From the NCBI GenBank assembly GCA_964599275.1, contig CAZRFK010000019.1, positions 1-27,552 of the forward strand: a stretch of DNA of 27,552 nt, read 5' to 3'. Below, one piece after another: positions 15,307 to 22,346 of this stretch. The DNA is from PUMD01 sp964599275. GTDB taxonomy: Bacteria; Bacillota; Sulfobacillia; SLMV01. Made by a program: the position numbers and the translations under genes. The notes under the pieces were generated by a model. That model was given only the letters and a program-made list of their open reading frames with translations, was not told the origin of the DNA and searched no databases. Position 1 is the first letter of the stretch, and every line of letters starts with the position of its first letter.

Positions 15307-16503
15307 TCAAGGGGCAGTATTGGCCAAGTCTTTTGGTCGAGCAAAGATCATACGGCCAGCGGATGTTTGCAGCACACTGGTCACTACCACAGAGATAGTA
15401 TCTCCTATATGGGCTCTACCATCGTCTACTACAACCATTGTTCCATCTTCCAGATATCCCACTCCCTGCCCGGCTTCTTTACCTTCCTTGATCAGTTGGA
15501 TCTCCATATTCTCACCGGGTATCACCATTGGTTTGAGGGCATTGGCCAGATCATTGATATTCAACACTTCTACCCCCTGTAAAACAGCAACCTTATTCAG
15601 GTTGTAGTCATTGGTGATAACACTGGCATTCATGTGTCGAGCCAGCCGAAGGAGGCGAGAATCAACGTCTGAATCGCCGCCGTTGAGTTCACCTTCACTC
15701 TGATATATCTTCACTTCTATATCCAGCTCATCCTGAATAGTGTTCAGAATGTCCAGCCCACGTCGTCCGCGGTTCCTTCGAATCTCATCCGAGGAATCAG
15801 CAACATGCTGAACTTCCTGCAGCACAAACGAAGGTATAATGAGAGGCCCCTCCAGAAAACCAGTACGACAGACATCCGCAATTCTACCATCGATGATCGC
15901 ACTAGAATCAACTATTTTGGGGTTGTCAGAAAGTTCTTCAGTTGAGCCCGCCGCATCTGAATGCTGTGAAGCTGTTGCGGGGTCAACATCACTGGTACCG
16001 AATACCGGAGTATTCGACCACACTGTCTGCCCCCAGGAGATCAGGTCAGGCTTTTTATTTACCGCAATTACCCATCCAAGGTAGCCCAGAATCACAGCAC
16101 CAACGGTGGGCACAATACCAGCCAACCATGGAAGCTGTGAAAAAGCAGATCCCAAAAGATTAGCTATTATAAGTCCAAATATGAGTCCGACAGCCCCCAC
16201 CACAATATCACTGAGAGGGACATTAATCAGTTTGCCTTCCATCCATCGTCCAAACTTGATAACTGCTAGAACCAGAAGCGGTGCCAAAAGTGCAACCAAA
16301 ACAGCTCCCATAAAACCACCAAGTGCTATGATACCCACTGCCTGCACCAGGCTGAGAGAAAAACCCAGCATCACTTCCACAGAACTCAATGAATAAAACA
16401 TTCCCAGGCAACCTAACACCAGTCCAAATACAGCCAACCAGAAACGAACAGTACCTGAAATAGGCATTATATCCTCACTGGATGAATCCGTTTTTTCGGT
16501 CAT
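15307..16503 (-). CDS. PIN/TRAM-domain membrane protein (YacL-like)
   Basis: The protein has 398 residues. ATG 16503 follows GGGAGGTG. The N-terminal half has four membrane helices (about 18-40, 50-82, 96-120 and 125-148). A Ser/Thr-rich linker leads to a PIN nuclease domain (about 195-310) with the expected acidic residues: D199 and D205 in IVDSSAIIDGR, E230 (FVLQEVQ), D279/D281 (SDVDSRLL) and D299 (TNDYNLNK). A TRAM RNA-binding module (about 330-390) ends the chain. The same architecture is YacL in Bacillus, next to ispD. The acidic residues suggest RNA cleavage at the membrane; substrates are not established. It probably leads a three-gene operon with ispDF and the RlpA-like gene. The PIN-TRAM and ispD neighbours are conserved. 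Confidence 0.92.
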   Translation of the reverse strand: MTEKTDSSSEDIMPISGTVRFWLAVFGLVLGCLGMFYSLSSVEVMLGFSLSLVQAVGIIALGGFMGAVLVALLAPLLVLAVIKFGRWMEGKLINVPLSDIVVGAVGLIFGLIIANLLGSAFSQLPWLAGIVPTVGAVILGYLGWVIAVNKKPDLISWGQTVWSNTPVFGTSDVDPATASQHSDAAGSTEELSDNPKIVDSSAIIDGRIADVCRTGFLEGPLIIPSFVLQEVQHVADSSDEIRRNRGRRGLDILNTIQDELDIEVKIYQSEGELNGGDSDVDSRLLRLARHMNASVITNDYNLNKVAVLQGVEVLNINDLANALKPMVIPGENMEIQLIKEGKEAGQGVGYLEDGTMVVVDDGRAHIGDTISVVVTSVLQTSAGRMIFARPKDLANTAP

Positions 16504-16781
16504 GATTTCACCTCCCTTACAGTCCCCTCAAGTTCCATCAAACTACTGTCCTCCCTATGATACCCAAGGGGTGGAATTTTAATACATAAACACATTGATT
16601 CCCCTTAACGCTTCCTATACCTTAGGCTTAATTTACAACAGTATAGTTCCAAAGTTAAGGTCCACCGTTACTTAATATATCGATAATTAAACATTTTGTC
16701 TGAATATCGCATAAAAAGCCAACCACCTGATACACCTTATACCCCTATATGGTATACTCACTGTAACAACACGAACAAACT

Positions 16782-16811
16782 TTGACAATGCCACCGTTTA
16801 ACGATTATAAT
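16782..16811 (+). promoter_or_regulatory. Consensus sigma-A promoter of the DUF1573-type gene
   Basis: TTGACA (16782-16787) and TATAAT (16806-16811) are both perfect, with 18 bases between. Transcription would start near 16818, 70 bases before the ATG at 16888. The remaining divergent gap (16504-16781) is A/T-rich, must hold the promoter of the PIN/TRAM operon on the other strand, and shows no open frame; I could not fix that promoter with confidence. Confidence 0.85.
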
Positions 16812-16887
16812 CTTATTCAAACAGATCGACTGTTGATTGCATTAAGCATTAACATACACGTCATAAACGGGAAAATGGGGGCTGACC

Positions 16888-17283
16888 ATGAAAGATCTTC
16901 TTGCAGACGATTTTCAGCACCTGGTAGACCAGTGCACCATCCGGCATAGAAGCATCATGGACATTCTGTCCAAGTGTCAGGAAGCAGGAGCCCGTGTAAA
17001 TAGAGCCGTCGCTAAAGCTACAACCAGCTGTGGTTGCATTACTATAAATGCTCAAAAGCCAGATATCCCCGAGGACATCTCCCTCCAACAGCTCCCCGAA
17101 TATATGAGTGATCATATTGATGGACAACTGTGCGAAGACTGCCGTGAGACGATTGAATCTGAAGTCGGCATGCAGTTTTTCTACCTTACAGCCCTTTGCA
17201 ACGCTTTTGACATGAATCTCAATGAGATCCTTACAGAAGAGTGCAAACGGTTGGACACATTGGGCATTTTCCGACTATCCTGA
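16888..17283 (+). CDS. Conserved clostridial Cys-motif protein (DUF1573-type annotation)
   Basis: The protein has 131 residues; ATG 16888 has a modest GGGG upstream. It is a small soluble protein with a helical N-terminus (MKDLLADDFQHLVDQC, then RHRSIMDILSKCQEAGARVNRA), a CGC knuckle (TTSCGCI, C48 and C50) and CEDC (LCEDCRETI, C82 and C85). These four could hold zinc. The C-terminal part (FFYLTALCNAFDMNLNEIL) is helical. I recognise the pattern from proteins encoded beside clpC/disA and the PIN-TRAM gene in Clostridia, commonly labelled DUF1573, with no known biochemical role. Here it is transcribed against its neighbours from its own perfect promoter and ends in its own hairpin, so it is an independent unit. 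A role in stress or redox control is only suggested by position. Confidence 0.75.
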   Translation: MKDLLADDFQHLVDQCTIRHRSIMDILSKCQEAGARVNRAVAKATTSCGCITINAQKPDIPEDISLQQLPEYMSDHIDGQLCEDCRETIESEVGMQFFYLTALCNAFDMNLNEILTEECKRLDTLGIFRLS

Positions 17284-17310
17284 CAATTATAATGATATCA
17301 AATTAAAGTT

Positions 17311-17358
17311 GCGGCCCCGGCCGAGTTCAACAAATCCCGCCAGGGCCGCTTTGTTTTT
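17311..17358 (+). terminator. Hairpin terminator between convergent DUF1573-type gene and clpC
   Basis: GCGGCCC (17311-17317) pairs with GGGCCGC (17343-17349) across a 25-base loop and is followed by TTTGTTTTT (17350-17358, T-rich). It serves the plus-strand gene ending at 17283, and may also stop clpC in the other direction, where the tail is less U-rich. Confidence 0.8.
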
Positions 17359-19943
17359 CAGTTTTCTTCTGCTTCTTTCAGATCAGGTGCGGTAGGCTGT
17401 CCTGATTCACCAGATATCTCGGGCTGCGCGGAACTCTCTTCCGACTGACCATCACCATCATACGGCAGCAGCTCAAAGTTCAAACCCTCTTTTTCCGCTT
17501 CTTCCCATCTCATTAGTTTCAACTTATTATCATCAGCATCGGCTACTACCCGATCACCTTCTTCTAATCTGTCCTCCAAAATGGCATCCGAAAGGGGATC
17601 TTCCAGCAGCCGAACTATCGCTCTACGCAATGGCCTAGCTCCATAGACTGGATCGTGCCCCTCTTCCAAAATGACATCTTTTGCCGCATCCGTCAGGGCA
17701 AGGCGTATCTGTTCTCCCAGACGCTCCTGCAGCTCAATGAGCATCAGTTCGAGGATTTCTTTGAGGTCACTCTCAGAGAGAGCGTGAAAGACTATGAGAT
17801 CATCAATTCGATTCAAAAACTCCGGTCGGAAAGTCTTCTTTACCTCGTCCATGATCTTATCTCTCATCTTCTCATAATCCATAGGACCGTCTTCATCTGC
17901 TGCTCTAAATCCAACGGAGGTTTCGCGTCTGATGAGTTCAGCGCCGGTGTTGGAAGTCATGATTATAACTGTATTGCGGAAATCAACGGTTCTTCCCTGG
18001 GCCTCAGTTAACCTACCTTCCTCCAGAATCTGCAGAAGGGTATTAAATACTTCAGGATGAGCTTTTTCAATCTCATCAAACAGAACCACACTGTAGGGCT
18101 GTCGTCTTACAGCCTCGGTTAATTGGCCGCCTTCCTCGTAACCCACATATCCAGGAGGAGCACCGAAAAGCCTCGATACAGTATGACGTTCCTGATATTC
18201 AGACATGTCAATAGAAATCATAGCATCCTCGTCGCCAAACAGTGCTTCAGCCAGTGCTTTACTCAGCTCGGTCTTTCCAACGCCTGTTGGTCCCAGGAAG
18301 ATAAATGAACCGACGGGTCTCCGAGGATCTTTCAACCCAGTGCGTCCTCGCCTGACGGCTCGAGAGATAGCATTAACCGCTTCATCCTGCGACACAACCC
18401 TCTCGTGAAGTATATCCTCAAGTTTCATCAGACGCTCCGCTTCGGTCTCTGTCAATCGAGAAACAGGTATACCCGTCCAATCAGCGACTATGGAAGCTAC
18501 ATCTTCACCGCAGACAACGCATTTATCTGTCATCTGCTCCTTTTCCCATTCCTTTTTTCGCTCTTTGAGCTTTTCTTTTATCTTGCGCTCCTGATCGCGA
18601 AGATCAGCAGCAGTTTCGAACTCCTGGCTCTGAACCGCGGCTTCCTTTTCGGTACGCACTTCCTCCAGCTGCATCTCCAGATCCTTCAGCCCTGGAGGAG
18701 CAACAAATGCATCCAACCTTACCCGAGAAGCTGCCTCATCTATCAGATCGATAGCTTTATCAGGCAAAAACCTGTCGGTCACATAGCGGTCACTCAAGCG
18801 AATCGCTGTCTCAATGGCATCATCGGTGATCTCCACCCTGTGATGGGCTTCATATTTGTCACGAAGACCCTGAAGTATATCTACTGACTCTTCAAAAGAG
18901 GGCTCTTCCACCATAATGGGCTGAAACCGACGCTCCAGCGCGCCGTCTTTTTCCACGTGTTTTCGGTATTCCTTGATGGTGGTAGCTCCTATGGCCTGAA
19001 GTTCTCCTCGAGTCAGTGCAGGTTTTATGATGTTAGAAGCATCAATGGCTCCTTCTGCTGCCCCCGCTCCTACAATGGTATGCATTTCATCAATAAACAG
19101 AATAATGTCACCAGACTTCTGTATTTCATTCATTACCCGCTTCAACCGGTCCTCAAATTCTCCACGATATTTGGAACCAGCAACCAGACTACCCATATCC
19201 AGCGCAACAATCCGGCAGTCTTTTAAAACCTCAGGCACGTTGCCTTCGACTATTCGTTGGGCCAGACCTTCCACAATTGCAGTTTTTCCAACGCCCGGTT
19301 CTCCGATCAACACGGGGTTATTTTTCGTTCTACGACTGAGTATCTGGATAACACGCTGCACTTCAGTGTCGCGTCCAATAACAGGATCGAGTTTGTCTTC
19401 TTCTGCCATATCAATCAGATCACGACCGTATGAATCAAGTGCTGGGGTTTTACTACCCTTTCGCTTGGGTTTTTTACCACCACCTGAGGCAGCACCTTCT
19501 GCTCCCTGTCCTCCAAGCAATTCCAACACCTCCGCTCGCACTTTGTCTAGCTCGGCCCCCATGTTTTCCAACACCTTCGCAGCTACACCTTCACCTTCTT
19601 TGATCAATCCTAGAAGGAGGTGTTCAGTTCCCACATAATTGTTTCCCATATTTCTTGCTTCTTCTGGAGCCAGCTCCAGTGCCACTTTTTTTGCCCGGGG
19701 AGTAAAGCCAATTTGACCCGAAACAGGTGTATTACCTTCTCCGATAATATCCTCTACTTCTTCTTGTACCTTTTCCAGATCAACATCCAGATTCTCAAGG
19801 GCCCTAGCTGCCACCCCACCTCCCTCACGTATCAGACCCAGAAGGAGGTGTTCAGTTCCCACATAATTATAATTCAACCTACGGGCTTCCTCCTGAGCAA
19901 GTACAATTACTTTATGTGCTCGCGCTGAATATCTTCCAAACAC
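17358..19943 (-). CDS. clpC: ATP-dependent Clp protease ATPase subunit ClpC
   Basis: The protein has 861 residues from GTG 19943, set by GAGGAGGT 8 bases upstream and by the family start MFGRYSARAHKV. A longer frame to 19985 adds residues the family lacks. Two Clp-N repeats (about 1-145) precede AAA-1 with Walker A GEPGVGKT (214-221), a middle region with a UVR-like coiled coil (EFETAADLRDQERKIKEKLK), and AAA-2 with Walker A GPTGVGKT (551-558). It unfolds substrates for ClpP, including those tagged by McsB phosphoarginine. Just before AAA-2 it has KCVVCGEDVASIVADWTGIP, where relatives have a cysteine-free acidic stretch; the CxxC is unusual. It is the last gene of the ctsR operon, 60 bases after mcsB. 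radA and disA, which often follow clpC, are absent here. Confidence 0.96.
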   Translation of the reverse strand: MFGRYSARAHKVIVLAQEEARRLNYNYVGTEHLLLGLIREGGGVAARALENLDVDLEKVQEEVEDIIGEGNTPVSGQIGFTPRAKKVALELAPEEARNMGNNYVGTEHLLLGLIKEGEGVAAKVLENMGAELDKVRAEVLELLGGQGAEGAASGGGKKPKRKGSKTPALDSYGRDLIDMAEEDKLDPVIGRDTEVQRVIQILSRRTKNNPVLIGEPGVGKTAIVEGLAQRIVEGNVPEVLKDCRIVALDMGSLVAGSKYRGEFEDRLKRVMNEIQKSGDIILFIDEMHTIVGAGAAEGAIDASNIIKPALTRGELQAIGATTIKEYRKHVEKDGALERRFQPIMVEEPSFEESVDILQGLRDKYEAHHRVEITDDAIETAIRLSDRYVTDRFLPDKAIDLIDEAASRVRLDAFVAPPGLKDLEMQLEEVRTEKEAAVQSQEFETAADLRDQERKIKEKLKERKKEWEKEQMTDKCVVCGEDVASIVADWTGIPVSRLTETEAERLMKLEDILHERVVSQDEAVNAISRAVRRGRTGLKDPRRPVGSFIFLGPTGVGKTELSKALAEALFGDEDAMISIDMSEYQERHTVSRLFGAPPGYVGYEEGGQLTEAVRRQPYSVVLFDEIEKAHPEVFNTLLQILEEGRLTEAQGRTVDFRNTVIIMTSNTGAELIRRETSVGFRAADEDGPMDYEKMRDKIMDEVKKTFRPEFLNRIDDLIVFHALSESDLKEILELMLIELQERLGEQIRLALTDAAKDVILEEGHDPVYGARPLRRAIVRLLEDPLSDAILEDRLEEGDRVVADADDNKLKLMRWEEAEKEGLNFELLPYDGDGQSEESSAQPEISGESGQPTAPDLKEAEEN

Positions 19944-20003
19944 TATAGAGACCTCCTCTTTTAATTTTAAAACCGCTTTCTGCACTGAATATTCATAAAA
20001 GCA

Positions 20004-21068
20004 TCAGGTGTTAAGCAATGTGTTTCGGATAAGCGTGGCCCTGCGTACATCTCTTTTACGCGAATCTAACTCGGAATCTGCCCGGCTCTGAATGAGTGCT
20101 GGGCGCATGTTTATCATCAATTCTGAGAAAGTCTCGCCAGAAACATGGGGAATGATATTTAAATCCAATCCCAGTTTCAGAGCAGACAGGAGTCTCATTG
20201 CCTCTTTTGTAGGCATCATCCGCGCATTTGTAAGCAAACCATAAGCACGATAAACTCTGTCTTCCAATTCTTCTTTTCTGCACCCGTAAACTGTTTCTCG
20301 AGCGGATCTCTCTTTATCAACTACCTCACTGACCACAGCATGAAGGTTGTTGCAAATCTCGGTTTCATCCTGTCCCAGGGTAACTCGGTTAGATATTTGA
20401 AAGAGATCTCCCTGACTATCGGTGCCCTCTCCGTAAAGTCCGCGTATCGTGGCACCGATCTCACTCAAACCGGATATAACTTTATCTAATCTATCAAGCA
20501 TTACCAGCCCTGGCAAATGTGCCATAACAGAAGCTCTCATCCCGGTTCCCAGATTAGTCGGACAGGTGGTCAGATAACCTAACTGTTCATCAAAAGCTGG
20601 TTCTATTACGCTGCAGAGTCTTTGGTCCACTCGCAATACCAGCCCTTTTCCTTCATCCAGGTTGAGGCCTGGAAAAAGGCACTGAATCCTGAAGTGATCT
20701 TCTTCATTAACCATGATGCTAACCGCTTCATCATCGCTCAGGATTACTCCACTAAGTGCTGCTGTCTGAACCAACTGGGGACTTATCAAGTGTTTTTCTA
20801 CTAACACCCATTGTTCAATCTCTGGCAAACTGTCCATACGAACAAATCTGTAACCAGAGTCCTGTCTGGATTTCAGACTATCAATAACCTGTTCGGCCTG
20901 CTCAAGTACCTTTTGTGCATGCTCACGTGACATTTCCGGTGGAAATGGTACATCACTCAAGTTCCTGGCCAGCCGCAATCGGCTCGAAACAATCACATCA
21001 GACGAGGGTCCGCCCCCCCGCATCCAGTAGCTGCTTCTTTTGGAAAATGACGGTTGCTTGTTACTCAT
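20004..21068 (-). CDS. mcsB: Protein-arginine kinase McsB
   Basis: The protein has 354 residues, full length. ATG 21068 overlaps the mcsA stop by 8 bases and follows GGAGGAGAAGG within mcsA, so translation is coupled. It has the phosphagen-kinase fold: the nucleotide-binding SSRLRLARN (28-36), the NEEDH catalytic loop (121-125), and TCPTNLGTGMRASVMAHLP with C169 near the active site. The late RGLYGEGTDSQGDLFQISN segment is specific to McsB. It phosphorylates arginines on CtsR and damaged proteins, marking them for ClpC-ClpP. McsA, encoded just upstream, is its activator. All expected motifs are present and nothing is truncated. Confidence 0.96.
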   Translation of the reverse strand: MSNKQPSFSKRSSYWMRGGGPSSDVIVSSRLRLARNLSDVPFPPEMSREHAQKVLEQAEQVIDSLKSRQDSGYRFVRMDSLPEIEQWVLVEKHLISPQLVQTAALSGVILSDDEAVSIMVNEEDHFRIQCLFPGLNLDEGKGLVLRVDQRLCSVIEPAFDEQLGYLTTCPTNLGTGMRASVMAHLPGLVMLDRLDKVISGLSEIGATIRGLYGEGTDSQGDLFQISNRVTLGQDETEICNNLHAVVSEVVDKERSARETVYGCRKEELEDRVYRAYGLLTNARMMPTKEAMRLLSALKLGLDLNIIPHVSGETFSELMINMRPALIQSRADSELDSRKRDVRRATLIRNTLLNT

Positions 21069-21606
21069 CGTCCTTCTCCTCCAACTCTATAATCATGTCT
21101 CTCAGTTCAGCAGCCCGTTCATAAGCTTCCTGATCTACTGCCTTTTCAAGCTGTTCACGTAAATCACTGAGTCTTTCATCTCTGCTTTGCCCACTGTGCA
21201 GAGTTTGTGATTTGGAATCATCAGTTTGATTGGGCCGTCGCCCACGGTGTACAGTGCCCCCTTGAATGCGCCGTAGAAGCGGTCGAATTGCATCTGAGAA
21301 GGCCTCATAGCAATCGCCACATCCCAAAAACCCAGTTTGTGAAAAATTAGCGTAGCTGCGACCACAGGTGGAACATTCTTTAGAGGTTTTTGCTTTAGAA
21401 AGACGCCTGGCTGCCGGGGTGCTCCCCATATCTGCCATCATGCTTTTGAGCAGACTATGAAGCGGAAACTGAGGCTCAAAAGACCAGGCAAAATACCCCT
21501 CTTCAGCTGCACAATCACTGCACAGAGTCATTTTCTCTTTGTTATCATTGATTATGCGGCTTATTGTAACCGTAGCTTCTTTTTCTCCACAGCGTTGACA
21601 ACGCAT
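21061..21606 (-). CDS. mcsA: McsB activator McsA (zinc-finger, UVR domain)
   Basis: The protein has 181 residues, starting at ATG 21606 with a GGGGGAT upstream. Four CxxC motifs give two zinc sites: CQRC (C3, C6), CSDC (C29, C32), CSTC (C78, C81) and CGDC (C96, C99). A C-terminal UVR motif (about 138-178, LREQLEKAVDQEAYERAAEL) forms the helical hairpin that contacts partner proteins. McsA binds and activates the arginine kinase McsB, which follows with an 8-base overlap, and helps control CtsR under heat and metal or oxidative stress. The 16-base gap from ctsR shows all three are one transcript. It is normal in length and motif content. Confidence 0.95.
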   Translation of the reverse strand: MRCQRCGEKEATVTISRIINDNKEKMTLCSDCAAEEGYFAWSFEPQFPLHSLLKSMMADMGSTPAARRLSKAKTSKECSTCGRSYANFSQTGFLGCGDCYEAFSDAIRPLLRRIQGGTVHRGRRPNQTDDSKSQTLHSGQSRDERLSDLREQLEKAVDQEAYERAAELRDMIIELEEKDDE

Positions 21607-21622
21607 AATCTATCCCCCTTGA

Positions 21623-22081
21623 TCAATTCGATGTCCGAAGAAGGACTTTGATGAAACGACAGAGGACATTCCCTCGCTGTTCATCAGTCATACCACCGCT
21701 ACCTCGGACATCCAGCGCTACCCGCATAAGAGCAGCTTCCCTTTCAGTCAGGATTGTCTCATCTCGTAGTCGATCCACGTAACCGGCAGCCTTTTTCCTG
21801 CTTACTCCACCCCCGGCAGCGCGGTATATTTTGATAAGTAAATCCTGCTCAGAATCCGAGGAAATCTTGATAATTCGTATGTACCCGCCTTCACCTCGAC
21901 GACTCTCGATGAGATATCCTCTTTCGGGAGTGAAACGGGTCTTTAAAACATAATTTATCTGAGATGGAACGCATCGGAAACGATCAGCCAGCTCTACCCG
22001 TTTGATTTTTATCATACTCTTATTGGCTTCCCGCAGCATATTCCTGAGATATCTCTCTATATAATCCGACAGACTGGCCAC
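21623..22081 (-). CDS. ctsR: Transcriptional repressor CtsR
   Basis: The protein has 152 residues from GTG 22081, chosen because GGAGG lies 9 bases upstream (an ATG three bases further up is out of frame). The N-terminal winged helix includes KRVELADRFRCVPSQINYVL and the beta-wing ERGYLIESRRGEGGYIRI, whose RGxGG tip contacts DNA and senses temperature in the family. The C-terminal helical domain (about 78-150, ILTEREAALMRVALD) mediates dimerisation and recognition by McsB/ClpC. It represses clp and class III heat-shock genes. It heads its own operon, and a matching operator lies over its promoter at 22113-22129, indicating autorepression. Confidence 0.96.
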   Translation of the reverse strand: MASLSDYIERYLRNMLREANKSMIKIKRVELADRFRCVPSQINYVLKTRFTPERGYLIESRRGEGGYIRIIKISSDSEQDLLIKIYRAAGGGVSRKKAAGYVDRLRDETILTEREAALMRVALDVRGSGGMTDEQRGNVLCRFIKVLLRTSN

Positions 22082-22112
22082 TCATGACACCCTCCACCTT
22101 TTTCTGTCGTTG

Positions 22113-22129
22113 TTTGATGTTCTCTGACC
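22113..22129 (-). promoter_or_regulatory. Probable CtsR operator
   Basis: The minus strand reads GGTCAGAGAACATCAAA here, two heptads 3 bases apart. It matches the known RGTCAAANANRGTCAAA pattern at 14 of 17 positions, with the first half stronger. It begins 6 bases after the -10 box of the ctsR promoter, covering the start point, which is where a repressor would act. Confidence 0.75.
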
Positions 22130-22135
22130 ATTATT

Positions 22136-22144
22136 ATTATAGCA
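22136..22144 (-). promoter_or_regulatory. Extended -10 promoter of the ctsR operon
   Basis: TGCTATAAT on the minus strand (22144-22136) is a TGn-extended -10 element with a perfect TATAAT. There is no good -35 box at 17 bases (TGTTTA). It drives ctsR-mcsA-mcsB-clpC with a leader of about 45 bases. Confidence 0.75.
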
Positions 22145-22305
22145 CAACGACTGAAATGTAAACATCCTTTCGAAAAATTTTGTCTCATTTCAACAAAACA
22201 CAAGGAAAACTATCTGATCTTCCATTTACCGGACCTAATAAAAACGTCGCCTGGTAAAAAGGGTTGTAGGGAAAGAAAGTTTAGCGCAGCAAGCGTTAAG
22301 CAGTT

Positions 22306-22332
22306 GCCGGGAACCGCTGTTGCGGCCCCGGC
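22306..22332 (-). terminator. GC-rich hairpin after the EF-G2 gene
   Basis: On the minus strand GCCGGG and CCGC pair with GCGG and CCCGGC, with a short internal mismatch and an AACA loop, 15 bases after the EF-G2 stop. No U tract follows directly, so termination is likely but not certain. It shares the 14-mer GTTGCGGCCCCGGC (plus strand, 22319-22332) with the terminator at 17311. Confidence 0.55.
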
Positions 22333-22346
22333 TTAATGATACCTTA

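Noticed and set aside
19027..19638. 203-codon open frame opposite clpC (and similar frames at 18405-18887 and 17655-18011)
   Set aside because: Composition is Ser/Pro/Thr-rich in the way antisense frames of acidic genes are, there is no ribosome site, and clpC motifs on the other strand explain the region.
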